The notes beneath the pieces are model-generated. The model was not told where the DNA came from. It did not search any database and worked only from the letters and a program-made list of their open reading frames with translations. Position numbers and translations under genes: made by a program. Positions 50,894 to 59,251 of a DNA stretch of 64,000 nucleotides are shown piece after piece. Numbering within the stretch: position 1 is the stretch's first letter; each line of letters begins with the position of its first letter. Location: contig NZ_JAFKFX010000044.1 in assembly GCF_017308075.1 (NCBI RefSeq), forward strand, positions 1 through 64,000, given 5' to 3'. Source of the stretch: Allobosea sp. Lineage in GTDB: Bacteria > Pseudomonadota > Alphaproteobacteria > Rhizobiales > Beijerinckiaceae.

Positions 50894-51682
50894 ATGAGCG
50901 CCCTGCCAAACGAAGCGTCCGGCACTTGCCGGACGCTGATCATCCGCAATCTCGTCAAGGAATACCGGGCCGGCCAGCCCGTCCTGCGTGATATTTCCCT
51001 CACCATCGACGAGCCCGGCACCGTCGCCATCATCGGCCCGTCCGGCACCGGCAAATCGACGCTGATCCGCTGCATCAACCGGCTGGTCGACCCGACCTCG
51101 GGCTCGATCATGCTCGACGGCGTCGATCTGGCGAAGCTCCAGGGCGACGCACTGCGCCAGGCGCGGCGCCGCCTCGGCATGGTCTTCCAAGAGTACAATC
51201 TCGTCGAGCGGCTGACCGTGATCGAGAACGTGCTCTGCGGCCGGCTCGGCTACGTCCCGGTCTGGCGCAGCTGGACCCGGCGTTTCCCGGAGGCCGACAT
51301 CGCCCGCGCCTTCGCTTTGCTCGAATCCGTCGGGCTCGGCGATTTCGCGACGCGCCGGGCCGACCAGCTCTCCGGCGGCCAGCGCCAGCGCGTCGGCATC
51401 GCCCGCGCCGTGATGCAGGAACCGGATCTCGTCCTCGCCGACGAGCCGACCTCCTCGCTCGATCCGAAAACCTCGGTCGAGATCATGGAGCTGCTCGCCG
51501 AGGTCGGCCGCGAGCGCTCGATCCCGGTCCTGGTCAACATCCACAATGTCGCGCTGGCGAAGCGTTTCGCCCGGCGCATCATCGGCATGTCGAAGGGCCT
51601 TATCGTCTATGACGGCCCGCCGGAGGGCCTGCAGGATTCCCATCTCGCCGAGATCTATGGCGGCGAAGGCTGGATGGAATGA
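50894..51682 (+). CDS. phnC: Phosphonate-type ABC importer ATPase (PhnC)
   Basis: This 262-residue ATPase has Walker [10 protein letters not shown], a Q-loop in [20 protein letters not shown], the signature [15 protein letters not shown] and Walker [17 protein letters not shown]. PhnC-specific features include [20 protein letters not shown]. It starts 20 bases after phnD and overlaps phnE by four bases (ATGA). Confidence 0.93.
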   Translation: MSALPNEASGTCRTLIIRNLVKEYRAGQPVLRDISLTIDEPGTVAIIGPSGTGKSTLIRCINRLVDPTSGSIMLDGVDLAKLQGDALRQARRRLGMVFQEYNLVERLTVIENVLCGRLGYVPVWRSWTRRFPEADIARAFALLESVGLGDFATRRADQLSGGQRQRVGIARAVMQEPDLVLADEPTSSLDPKTSVEIMELLAEVGRERSIPVLVNIHNVALAKRFARRIIGMSKGLIVYDGPPEGLQDSHLAEIYGGEGWME

Positions 51683-53304
51683 GCGCGCTTCCCGCCACCG
51701 GCAGCCTGCGCAGCCGCGCCTTCCCGCCGAACTGGCCATTGCGCATCGGCGCCCTGCTGTTCCTTGCCTATGTCGCCTATGCCGCGCAGATCCTCGACAT
51801 TCGCTGGGAGCGCTTCGTCCAGGGGCTCGACAACGGTGCCCGCTTCCTTGGCCGGATGTTCCCGCCCAACACCGCAGCCGACAAGATGCAGCTGCTCTTG
51901 GACGGCATGCTGGAATCGCTGCAGATCGCGATCATCGCGACCGGCGCCGGCGTTCTCCTCGCTTTGCCGCTCGGCCTGTTCGCCGCCCGCAACCTGATGC
52001 CGCTGCCGGTGACGGTGGCGGCGCGGGGGTTGATCGCGCTCTGCCGCACCTTCCACCCGGTCATCGTCGCGATCCTGTTCGTCAAGGCGGTCGGCTTCGG
52101 TGCGCTCGCCGGCATCCTCGCCCTGATCGTCGCGACGCTCGGCTTCATCGCCAAGCTGATCGCGGAGGCGATCGAGGAAATGTCGATGAAGCCGATCGAG
52201 GCGCTGCGCGCCGCCGGCGCGCCGTTCCTCTCCGTCGTGGTGATGGGCGTGGTGCCGCAGGTCCTGCCGCGCTTCATCGGCTTCGCCGCCTATCAGCTCG
52301 ATTCCAATCTCAGGAACTCGGCGCTGGTCGGCCTGGTCGGCGGCGGCGGCATCGGTGCGACCCTGTTCACCGCCTTCCAGCGCTTCGACTATGACTTCGT
52401 GCTGACCATCATCATCGCGATCATCGCGGCCGTGATGGCGGGCGAGGTGCTCTCGGCCTTCATGCGCCGGATCTACCAGGACGAGGCGCCGACAGGCGAG
52501 GTCAAGCGCGGCCCCTCCGGTATGGTCTGGCACCGCTTCACCACGACGGAGCGGACGCTGCGGCTCGCCTTCTGGGGCATCGCCGCTTTGGCGCTCGGCT
52601 GGTCGTTCCAGACCATCGAGATCATCCCGGAGTTCCTCTACGACGCGCCGCAGCAGACGGTCGACCTGTTCGCCCGGATGTGGCCGATCGACTGGAGCTA
52701 CTATGCCAGCACGGTGCAGACGGCCTTGGTCGAGACGCTGCACACCGCCACGCTTGGAACCATCCTGGCGATCCTGCTGGCGACGCCGGTCGCGCTGATG
52801 TGCGCCCGGAACGTCTCCTCCTCCGTTTGGGTCAACACGCTCGGCCGCTTCATCCTGGTCGCGACCCGTTCGGTCCACACCCTGGTCTGGGCCCTGCTCT
52901 TCGTCGCGGTCTTCGGTCCCGGCGCGCTCGCCGGCGTGATGGCGGTCGCCGTCCACTCGATCGGCTTCACCGGGAAATTCCTGGCCGAGGCGATCGAGGA
53001 GGCCAAGCCCGGCCCGATCGAGGCGCTGCGCGCCGCCGGGGCACCCCGCCGCGCCGTGCTGCTCAAGGGCTTCTGGCCGCAGGTGAAGCCGGCCTTCCTG
53101 GCCGTCAGCCTGTTCCGCTGGGACATCAATGTCCGCGAGAGCGCCGTGCTCGGCCTGGTCGGCGCCGGCGGCCTCGGCGTCGCGCTCCAGGCGGCGATGG
53201 ACAATCTCTACTGGGACCAGGTCGGCCTCGTCCTCGTGGTGATCTTCGCCGTCGTCGTCGCGACCGAGCTCGTCACCTCGGTAATCCGCGCCCGCGTCAT
53301 CTGA
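51679..53304 (+). CDS. phnE: Fused double PhnE permease
   Basis: This 541-residue membrane protein consists of two PhnE-type permease halves (about 1-270 and 280-541), each with an EAA-like loop: [20 protein letters not shown] and [20 protein letters not shown]. Each has the [15 protein letters not shown] / [15 protein letters not shown] segment near its end. In many genomes these are two genes, phnE1 and phnE2. It completes the phnDCE importer. Confidence 0.92.
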   Translation: MSALPATGSLRSRAFPPNWPLRIGALLFLAYVAYAAQILDIRWERFVQGLDNGARFLGRMFPPNTAADKMQLLLDGMLESLQIAIIATGAGVLLALPLGLFAARNLMPLPVTVAARGLIALCRTFHPVIVAILFVKAVGFGALAGILALIVATLGFIAKLIAEAIEEMSMKPIEALRAAGAPFLSVVVMGVVPQVLPRFIGFAAYQLDSNLRNSALVGLVGGGGIGATLFTAFQRFDYDFVLTIIIAIIAAVMAGEVLSAFMRRIYQDEAPTGEVKRGPSGMVWHRFTTTERTLRLAFWGIAALALGWSFQTIEIIPEFLYDAPQQTVDLFARMWPIDWSYYASTVQTALVETLHTATLGTILAILLATPVALMCARNVSSSVWVNTLGRFILVATRSVHTLVWALLFVAVFGPGALAGVMAVAVHSIGFTGKFLAEAIEEAKPGPIEALRAAGAPRRAVLLKGFWPQVKPAFLAVSLFRWDINVRESAVLGLVGAGGLGVALQAAMDNLYWDQVGLVLVVIFAVVVATELVTSVIRARVI

Positions 53305-53305
53305 C

Positions 53306-53344
53306 CCCGGGCTCGTCATCGGCCACGATATCGCCGCGCCCGGG
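53306..53344 (+). terminator. Inverted repeat after phnE
   Basis: CCCGGGC and GCCCGGG pair across a loop of 25 bases, beginning two bases after the phnE stop. There is no T-run. It may mark the end of the phn transcript or belong to the GC-rich palindromes of this genome. Confidence 0.35.
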
Positions 53345-53442
53345 CTTCGCGTCCGGGCCGGCATCGCGCCAGGGCGCGAACCCCGGCTATTGCTGGGCGC
53401 GGGCGGACGCAGGCGAAGGCCGCCGCGCCGGAGGACAGGCCG

Positions 53443-53790
53443 ATGCCCGCCACGCGCTCTGTCCTGTCTCTGGCTGCGCTGCTCGCTCTTTGCGCCAGCG
53501 CCAGCACCATGGATGCGCTGCCGAGATTTCCAAAGGGACAGGACTATGGCCGGGCTCGCAAGGCGCTGCTGGCCCAGGGCTGGGCACCACTGCACCTTCC
53601 GGGCGCCGATCCGTGCCGACCGGGCGACAGGCGCTGCGCCGGCCGGCCGGAAATGTTCGCCTGTGCCGGCACGGGCGTGGCGCCCTGCCTCTTTCTCTGG
53701 CGCCGCGGCGCCGTGACGATCGAAGTCGCGACCTATGGCGAGGAGCGTGCGAGAGTCAGCCGCATCACCTGTCGTACGGGCTGCGGCTGA
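53443..53790 (+). CDS. Small secreted cysteine-rich protein of unknown function
   Basis: This 115-residue protein has a signal peptide (MPATRSVLSLAALLALCASA, then S). The mature part contains six Cys in three pairs (CRPGDRRC, CAGTGVAPC, CRTGC), suggesting three disulfides in the periplasm or outside. No known domain was recognised. It sits after the phn importer, with its own start, and converges on the TRAP operon. Confidence 0.65.
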   Translation: MPATRSVLSLAALLALCASASTMDALPRFPKGQDYGRARKALLAQGWAPLHLPGADPCRPGDRRCAGRPEMFACAGTGVAPCLFLWRRGAVTIEVATYGEERARVSRITCRTGCG

Positions 53791-53820
53791 GCCGGGACAC
53801 AGAGGTGCCAGAAACAAAAC

Positions 53821-53847
53821 GTCCTCCAGGGCCCGGCCCGGGAGGAC
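53821..53847. terminator. Rho-independent-type terminator between convergent genes
   Basis: GTCCTCCAGGGCC and GGCCCGGGAGGAC pair with one mismatch. On the minus strand the hairpin is followed by GTTTTGTTTC, a T-rich tail, so it should end the TRAP/hydantoinase transcript. It may also stop the plus-strand transcript. Confidence 0.7.
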
Positions 53848-53881
53848 GGAAGATGTCGGTGCGAACCGAAGACCGGCTCTT

Positions 53882-55168
53882 CTAATCGCCGTAATGCGTC
53901 GGCAGCCACATCGCGATCTCGGGGAAGGCCAGCAGCAGCCCGATCAGCGCGAACATGCTGACGACGAAGATCAACGAACCGGCGATGACGTCCTGGATGC
54001 TGCCCCGGCCGCGGATCGCCTGGACAACGTAGAGATTGATGCCGACCGGCGGGGTGATCAGCGCCAGCTCGAGCAGGATCGTCAGGATCACGCCGAACCA
54101 GATCGGGTCGTAGCCGAGGCCGATCACGATCGGCGCGACCAGAGGCGTGATCGTCACCAGCATCGACAGCGATTCCAGGAAGCAGCCGAGCACCACGAAG
54201 AAGGCGATGATCACCAGCATGGTCTGCAGCGGCGACAGGCCGAGCCCGGAAATGAAGCTGGTCAGCTGCTGCGACAGCCCGATCACCGAGAGCACGAAAT
54301 TGAGGAAATAGGAGGCGAGCACGATCAGCATGATCATCGCCGTCGCCTTCATCGCGCCGATGAAGCTTTCATGCAGCAGCGCCAGCGAGAGCTTGCCATA
54401 CCACCAGGAGAGCGCCACCGCGAAGACGAGCCCGAGCGAGGCCGCCTCGGTCGGGGTTGCGAAGCCGGCATAGATCGAGCCGATGACGACGAGGAAGAGC
54501 AGCAGGATCGGGACGAGATCGACCAGGCTGGTAAGGCGCTGGCGCCAGGTCGCCCTGATCGGCTCGCCGCCGAAACCGGGCTTGGCCATGCAGATCACGA
54601 CGATGATCAATGAGAACAACGCCGCCAGCAACAGCCCAGGAATGGCCGCGGCGAGATAAAGCTTCGGCACCGAGGTGTTGGTGATCATCCCGTAGATGAT
54701 CAGGTGGATCGAGGGCGGGATCAGGATGCCGAGCGTGCCACCGGCGGCGAGGCTGCCGAGGAAGAGGCGTTCATTGTAGCCGCGCCGGCGCACCTCGGGC
54801 AGCGCCACAGTGCCGATCGTCGCCGCGGTCGCGACGCTGGAGCCGGAGGTAGCAGCGAACAGGGTCGAGGCGCCGATATTGGCATGCAGCAGCCCGCCGG
54901 GCAGGCGGTTGAGCCAGAGCGCGACGGCGCCGTACATGCGCTCCGCGATGCCCGCCCGCAGCAGGATCTCGCCGAGCAGGATGAAGAGCGGCACGCTGGT
55001 GAGGGTGAACTCGGTCGAGACCTTCCAGAAGATCTCGGAGGCCGCCAGGAACAGCGGCAGCGGCGAATAGATCGCACTGAGCAGCAGCGCGCAGATGATC
55101 AGCGTCGCGGCGATCGGCAGGCTAGCGCCGATCAGAATGGCCAGCAGCAGCGAGGCATTGGCGAGCAT
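53882..55168 (-). CDS. TRAP transporter large permease (DctM)
   Basis: The protein has 428 residues from the ATG at 55168, which overlaps the dctQ stop (ATGA). The DctM signatures include TSVPLFILLGEILLRAGIAE, ATSGSSVATAATIGTVALPE, GILIPPSIHLIIYGMITNTS and LITPPVGINLYVVQAI. A much longer frame upstream is an artefact. It forms the ion-coupled transport channel with DctQ. Confidence 0.92.
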   Translation of the reverse strand: MLANASLLLAILIGASLPIAATLIICALLLSAIYSPLPLFLAASEIFWKVSTEFTLTSVPLFILLGEILLRAGIAERMYGAVALWLNRLPGGLLHANIGASTLFAATSGSSVATAATIGTVALPEVRRRGYNERLFLGSLAAGGTLGILIPPSIHLIIYGMITNTSVPKLYLAAAIPGLLLAALFSLIIVVICMAKPGFGGEPIRATWRQRLTSLVDLVPILLLFLVVIGSIYAGFATPTEAASLGLVFAVALSWWYGKLSLALLHESFIGAMKATAMIMLIVLASYFLNFVLSVIGLSQQLTSFISGLGLSPLQTMLVIIAFFVVLGCFLESLSMLVTITPLVAPIVIGLGYDPIWFGVILTILLELALITPPVGINLYVVQAIRGRGSIQDVIAGSLIFVVSMFALIGLLLAFPEIAMWLPTHYGD

Positions 55169-55788
55169 CAGGCTTTCTCCTCGCGGGCGCCGAGCGCTTC
55201 CTGGGCCTCTTCCGAAGCCGACATGATGCCGAAGCGTGCCGCCAGCTCCGGATGCCGTCCGGCCGCGAGGGCAAGGCAGGCCTGAAGCGAGGACACCAGC
55301 AGCGCAGCCAGGAAGACGAGCATCCCGGCGAACCAGAGCGCCTGAGGGATCACCAGCGGCACCTGCAGCACGCTCGCCGAACGCGAAGCCATGCCCCAGG
55401 AACCGGACACCACCAGCCAGCCGCTGAAGGCGAGAAAGGCGGCGGCAAAGCCCAGCGCCAGGATCGATGAAACGTCCAGCAGAGAGCGCAGGCCGGGCGG
55501 CGCTTTCTGGTAGAGGAAGTCGATCCGGACATGGCTGCGGGCGTAGAAGGCCTCGGCCAGCGACCAGGAGATCCCGATGGCGAAGATGTAGCCGGCGATC
55601 TCGTCGACGCCGCCGATATTGCGGCCGATCGTGTTGCGCGCCGCGACGTCGACCGCGACCAGCATGCCGAGCAGCAGCAGGCCCCAGCCCGCGACCAGCA
55701 GCATCGCCCGCGCGAGGCGGCGCAAGGTATCGTCCAGCCGGCCCAGCGTACCGCCTTCTCGCCCCTGCGGGCGCGTCACCGGATCCAT
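55168..55788 (-). CDS. TRAP transporter small permease (DctQ)
   Basis: The protein is 206 residues from the ATG at 55788, with GGGAAGAG upstream. Four hydrophobic segments (for example AMLLVAGWGLLLLGMLVAVD and SLAEAFYARSHVRIDFLY with the typical Arg-Ile-Asp) fit DctQ. In contrast to the TRAP system at 33987, DctQ and DctM are separate genes here. Confidence 0.88.
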   Translation of the reverse strand: MDPVTRPQGREGGTLGRLDDTLRRLARAMLLVAGWGLLLLGMLVAVDVAARNTIGRNIGGVDEIAGYIFAIGISWSLAEAFYARSHVRIDFLYQKAPPGLRSLLDVSSILALGFAAAFLAFSGWLVVSGSWGMASRSASVLQVPLVIPQALWFAGMLVFLAALLVSSLQACLALAAGRHPELAARFGIMSASEEAQEALGAREEKA

Positions 55789-55939
55789 CACTCTCTTCCC
55801 TCGCGCTGGTTGGGCTCGCATCGGGGCAAAGGCACTGCGATGCGATTTGCGGAGCCGTGCGAACCGCACGGCTGGCGCCAAGACGAAAGACCGTATCGCG
55901 GCCCCTCTGGCAATGCCCGCTTGCCGGCTCCGGCAAACA

Positions 55940-55972
55940 ATCTCGCCCGGCGCCTGACGCGCCGGGCGAGAT
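55940..55972 (-). repeat. Strong hairpin between dctP and dctQ
   Basis: ATCTCGCCCGGCGC and GCGCCGGGCGAGAT pair perfectly (14 base pairs, 5-base loop), starting six bases after the dctP stop. No T-run follows. Such a hairpin typically lowers read-through or protects the upstream mRNA, favouring more binding protein than permease. Confidence 0.8.
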
Positions 55973-55977
55973 CGCGA

Positions 55978-57021
55978 TCAGGGAGCCGCGGTGACGCCGG
56001 CGACCTTGCCGACCGTGGCGTTCCACTGCTCGACGCAGGCCTTGTCGCAGCGGCCCGCCCACTTCTTCAGCACGACATCCTGGAGGATGCGCTTGCGCTC
56101 GGCCTCGTCGGCCGCCGAGGGCTCGACCAGCGCCATGGCGGCAGGGGCGCCATAGGGGCAGGCGGCGCGGCCGGTATTGCAGTCGACGCCGGCCTTGTCG
56201 TCGGAGGCGGCCAGCGCCCAGAGTTCCTGCTCCAGGGTGCCGACGGCCTTGCGCGTCGCCTCCTGGCGATCCTTCGGCAGCGCATCCCACTTCGCCTTGC
56301 TGGCGGCGATCAGGGTCAGGCCCCAGCCGAAGCGCATGGTGTAGAGGTTCTTGGTCACCTCCGGCCATTTGAACGAATAGCCGGTCAGCGTGCCGGTGAT
56401 GCCGCAATCGACCACGCCGCGCTGCAGCGAAGGCACGACCTCGGCCAGCGGCACGCTGACGCCGACCGCCCCGGCCGCCGAGATGAAGTCGTTCATGCTG
56501 GCGCCGTAGAAGCGGACCTTGCGGCCCTTCAGATCGGCGAGGCTCTTCACCGGCTCGCGGCAATAGAGCACCTGGCTCGGATTGGGATAGGCGCCGAGCA
56601 GGACGAGATTGTGCTTCTTCAGCAGCGTCTCGGCGACGGCCGGGCGATAGGCGTCGAGCGCCTTCTGGCCGGTCGGAATGTCCTGGATCAGGGTCGAGAG
56701 CTCGAGCCCCTCGATCACCGGATCGTCCGCCACCGAATAGCCGACGACGATATGGGCGATGTCGAAGACGCCGAGCTTGGCGAGACGCAGCAGCTCGACG
56801 CCGGACAGTCCGAGCTCCGAATAGGAGGTGACCTGGGCCGTGACCTGCCCGCCGGTGAGCTCGCCGAACGTCTTCGACCAGAAAGGCTGCTCGACCTTGC
56901 CATAGGCATTGAGGTTCGACCAGGGCGCCACGACCTTGAGATTGGTCTGCGCGGCGGCCTGGCCGCTTACGGCCATGGCCGCAGTGATGAAGGCTCCTCC
57001 GAGCCAGTTCAGGACGGACAT
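55978..57021 (-). CDS. TRAP transporter periplasmic binding protein (DctP)
   Basis: The protein is 347 residues from the ATG at 57021, with AAGAGGGG upstream. A signal peptide (MSVLNWLGGAFITAAMAVSG, cleavage after QAAAQ) precedes a DctP fold: LKVVAPWSNLNAYGKVEQPF, VKSLADLKGRKVRFYGASMN with the conserved Arg, and VVPSLQRGVVDCGITGTLTG. A Cys-containing stretch (DCNTGRAACPYG, GRCDKACVEQW) near the C-terminus is unusual and may form disulfides. It begins the three-gene TRAP set downstream of hyuA. Confidence 0.9.
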   Translation of the reverse strand: MSVLNWLGGAFITAAMAVSGQAAAQTNLKVVAPWSNLNAYGKVEQPFWSKTFGELTGGQVTAQVTSYSELGLSGVELLRLAKLGVFDIAHIVVGYSVADDPVIEGLELSTLIQDIPTGQKALDAYRPAVAETLLKKHNLVLLGAYPNPSQVLYCREPVKSLADLKGRKVRFYGASMNDFISAAGAVGVSVPLAEVVPSLQRGVVDCGITGTLTGYSFKWPEVTKNLYTMRFGWGLTLIAASKAKWDALPKDRQEATRKAVGTLEQELWALAASDDKAGVDCNTGRAACPYGAPAAMALVEPSAADEAERKRILQDVVLKKWAGRCDKACVEQWNATVGKVAGVTAAP

Positions 57022-57060
57022 GACACGACCCCTCTTCTTGGTTGTAGCTTTCGGTTTCCC

Positions 57061-57118
57061 TGCTGAAATACCTTGAATTTTCAGCAGCTTGATCGTCAAA
57101 TACCCAGTTCGTATACGA
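57061..57118. promoter_or_regulatory. Symmetric sites upstream of dctP
   Basis: Two features lie in the AT-richer gap between hyuA and dctP: the stem TGCTGAAA ... TTTCAGCA at 57061-57086, and the perfect palindrome TCGTATACGA at 57109-57118. They suggest a regulated promoter or attenuator for the TRAP genes. The binding protein is unknown; the LysR and IclR regulators nearby are candidates. Confidence 0.5.
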
Positions 57119-57168
57119 TTATTAGCCTGCGCATATGATGCCTGCGAAAACGGCGACAGCGCCGGGTT

Positions 57169-59235
57169 TCAGGCACCGGGCCGCGGCTTCAGCGCAATGT
57201 CGAGCCAGCCGAGCCCGTTGACGCCGAGCTTGTCCCCATCATTCAGCACCACGGTGGTCGTCTCCGCCTCGACGATCGCCGGCCCCTCGACCGCGTTGCC
57301 GGGGCCCAGCGTCTCGAAGCGGAAGACCGGCACCTCGCGCCATTCGCCGAAAAAGGCACGGCGCGTCCCCGCCGGCTGCGGCGCCTCGCCGGAAACGGCG
57401 ACGCCCGGCTCGTCGCGCGGCGGCTCGACCAGGCCGACGGCCGCGACGCGGGCATTGACCAGCACCACCTCCTGGCCGGGCGAGCAATAGGTGTAGAGTT
57501 CCTCGTGGCGGCGATGGAAGCGCTCGACCAGTTCGGTCATCGCGCCCGCATCGTCGAGGTCGAGCCCGTCGAGCGGCACGTCGACCTCGAAAATCTGCTC
57601 GCCATAACGCATCTCGGCCGAGCGCTCGATCCGGATCGGTCCGTTGAACCAGGACTTCAGATGCGCCGTCGCCTCACCCGCCAGGCTGTCGAAGGCGGCA
57701 CGCAGCGCCTTGCCGTCGAGTTGCGCCATGTCGCCCAGATGGCTGCGGGTGACCTCGTAGCGCAGGTCGCTGGCGAGCATGCCCCAGGCCGAGAGCACCG
57801 AGGCGACGGTCGGCACCACGACCCGGCGCATCTCCATCTCGCGCGCCACCTCGACAGCGTGCAGACCGGCCGCCCCGCCGAAGCTGAGCAGGGTATAGCC
57901 GCGCGGGTCGACACCGCGGCGCAAAGTCATCAGGCGGATACCGTCGGCCATTTTCAGATTGATCAGCCGGTAGATGCCGGCGGCGCAGTGCATCCGGTCG
58001 ATGCCGAGCCGGGCCGCGAGCCGGTCGACGGCGGCTTCAGCCGCTGCTGTATCGAGCTTGCGGCGCCCGCCCATGAAGGTCTCGGCGCCGAGATAGCCGA
58101 GCAGCACGTTCGCGTCGGTGACGGTCGGCTCCTCCCCGCCATTGCCGTAGCAGGCCGGCCCCGGGACCGAGCCGGCGCTGCGCGGGCCGACATGGAAGGT
58201 GCCGCCGGCATCGGCATAGGCGATCGAGCCGCCGCCGGCGCCGATACTGGCGATGTCGAGGCTGCGCAGCGCGATCCGCTGGCCGGCGAGGCCGCGCTCG
58301 GCCGAGAGCGCGATCTCGCCATCCTCGATCAGCGAGATGTCGGTGCTGGTGCCGCCCATGTCGAAGGGCACGAGATTGCGGGTCTCGATCAGTTCGGCGA
58401 CGCGGCGCGAGCCGGCAATACCGCCGGCCGGGCCGGAGAGCACCGTCGCGGCGGCGAGCCGCGCGGCCTCCTGCAACGGCGCCATGCCGCCATGCGAGAG
58501 GATGATGAAGAGCGAGCCGGCAAAGCCCGCCTGCTCCAACCGCGTCTCGAGGCTCTGCAAGTATTTGCGCACCGCCGGACCGACATAGGCGTTCACCACG
58601 GTCGTCGAGACGCGCTCATATTCCTTGATCTGCGGCAGCACCTCGCTCGACAGCGAGACGAAGGCCTCCGGCAGGGCTTGCGCCACGGCCAGCGCCGTCT
58701 CGCGCTCATGCGCGGCATTGCGGTAGGAATGCAGGTAGCAGATTGCGACCGAGGTTACACCCTCCTGTTTGAGGCGCGCGATCTCCGCGTCGAGCGATGC
58801 CTTGTCGAGCGGCACGGAGACGCTGCCGTCGAAGGCGATGCGCTCCTGGACGCCGCGCCGCAGCTGGCGCGGCACCAGCGGATCCGGCGGCGGCAGCAGG
58901 AGGTTGTAGCGCTCGGGCTTCAGCCCCTCGCGCATTTCGAGCACGTCGCGATGACCCTGCGTCGTCAGCAGGCCGACCTTGGCGCCCTTGCCTTCGAGCA
59001 GCGCATTGGTCGCGACCGTGGTGCCGTGGACGATACGCTCGATCGCCGCCAGGAAATCCGCCAGCTCGAGCCCCACACGCCCGGCCAGATCAGCGAGGCC
59101 GTTGAGCACGCCGATCGACTGGTCCTGCGGCGTCGAAGGCGATTTGGTGAAGGTGGTGACGCCGGCCTCGTCGATCGCGACGAGATCGGTGAAGGTTCCG
59201 CCGACATCTATGCCGACGCGGAAAAGCTTGGTCAT
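57169..59235 (-). CDS. hyuA: Hydantoinase/oxoprolinase family subunit A (HyuA)
   Basis: The protein is 688 residues from the ATG at 59235 (MTKLFRVGIDVGGTFTDLVA). It has the ASKHA-type ATP-binding motifs GIDVGGTFTD and VPFDMGGTSTDISLIEDGE, IVHGTTVATNALLEGKGAKV, and YTLLSFGGAAGLHAVEVARE. HyuA/HyuB enzymes hydrolyse hydantoins, oxoproline or related amides, or carboxylate ketones (acetone, acetophenone), using ATP. The substrate is unknown. The adjacent TRAP system implies import of an acidic precursor. Confidence 0.9.
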   Translation of the reverse strand: MTKLFRVGIDVGGTFTDLVAIDEAGVTTFTKSPSTPQDQSIGVLNGLADLAGRVGLELADFLAAIERIVHGTTVATNALLEGKGAKVGLLTTQGHRDVLEMREGLKPERYNLLLPPPDPLVPRQLRRGVQERIAFDGSVSVPLDKASLDAEIARLKQEGVTSVAICYLHSYRNAAHERETALAVAQALPEAFVSLSSEVLPQIKEYERVSTTVVNAYVGPAVRKYLQSLETRLEQAGFAGSLFIILSHGGMAPLQEAARLAAATVLSGPAGGIAGSRRVAELIETRNLVPFDMGGTSTDISLIEDGEIALSAERGLAGQRIALRSLDIASIGAGGGSIAYADAGGTFHVGPRSAGSVPGPACYGNGGEEPTVTDANVLLGYLGAETFMGGRRKLDTAAAEAAVDRLAARLGIDRMHCAAGIYRLINLKMADGIRLMTLRRGVDPRGYTLLSFGGAAGLHAVEVAREMEMRRVVVPTVASVLSAWGMLASDLRYEVTRSHLGDMAQLDGKALRAAFDSLAGEATAHLKSWFNGPIRIERSAEMRYGEQIFEVDVPLDGLDLDDAGAMTELVERFHRRHEELYTYCSPGQEVVLVNARVAAVGLVEPPRDEPGVAVSGEAPQPAGTRRAFFGEWREVPVFRFETLGPGNAVEGPAIVEAETTTVVLNDGDKLGVNGLGWLDIALKPRPGA

Positions 59236-59251
59236 GACGCGTGGGCTCCGC

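Noticed and set aside
51655-53817. A 720-residue open frame on the minus strand, opposite phnE
   Set aside because: Same kind of antisense artefact: low-complexity charged residues. The plus strand carries a clear permease in overlap with phnC.
53882-56563. 893-residue minus-strand frame that would join sequence upstream of dctM to the large permease
   Set aside because: Only the last 428 residues look like protein. The upstream part is out of frame with dctQ and dctP, and the dctM ATG overlaps the dctQ stop as usual for TRAP operons.
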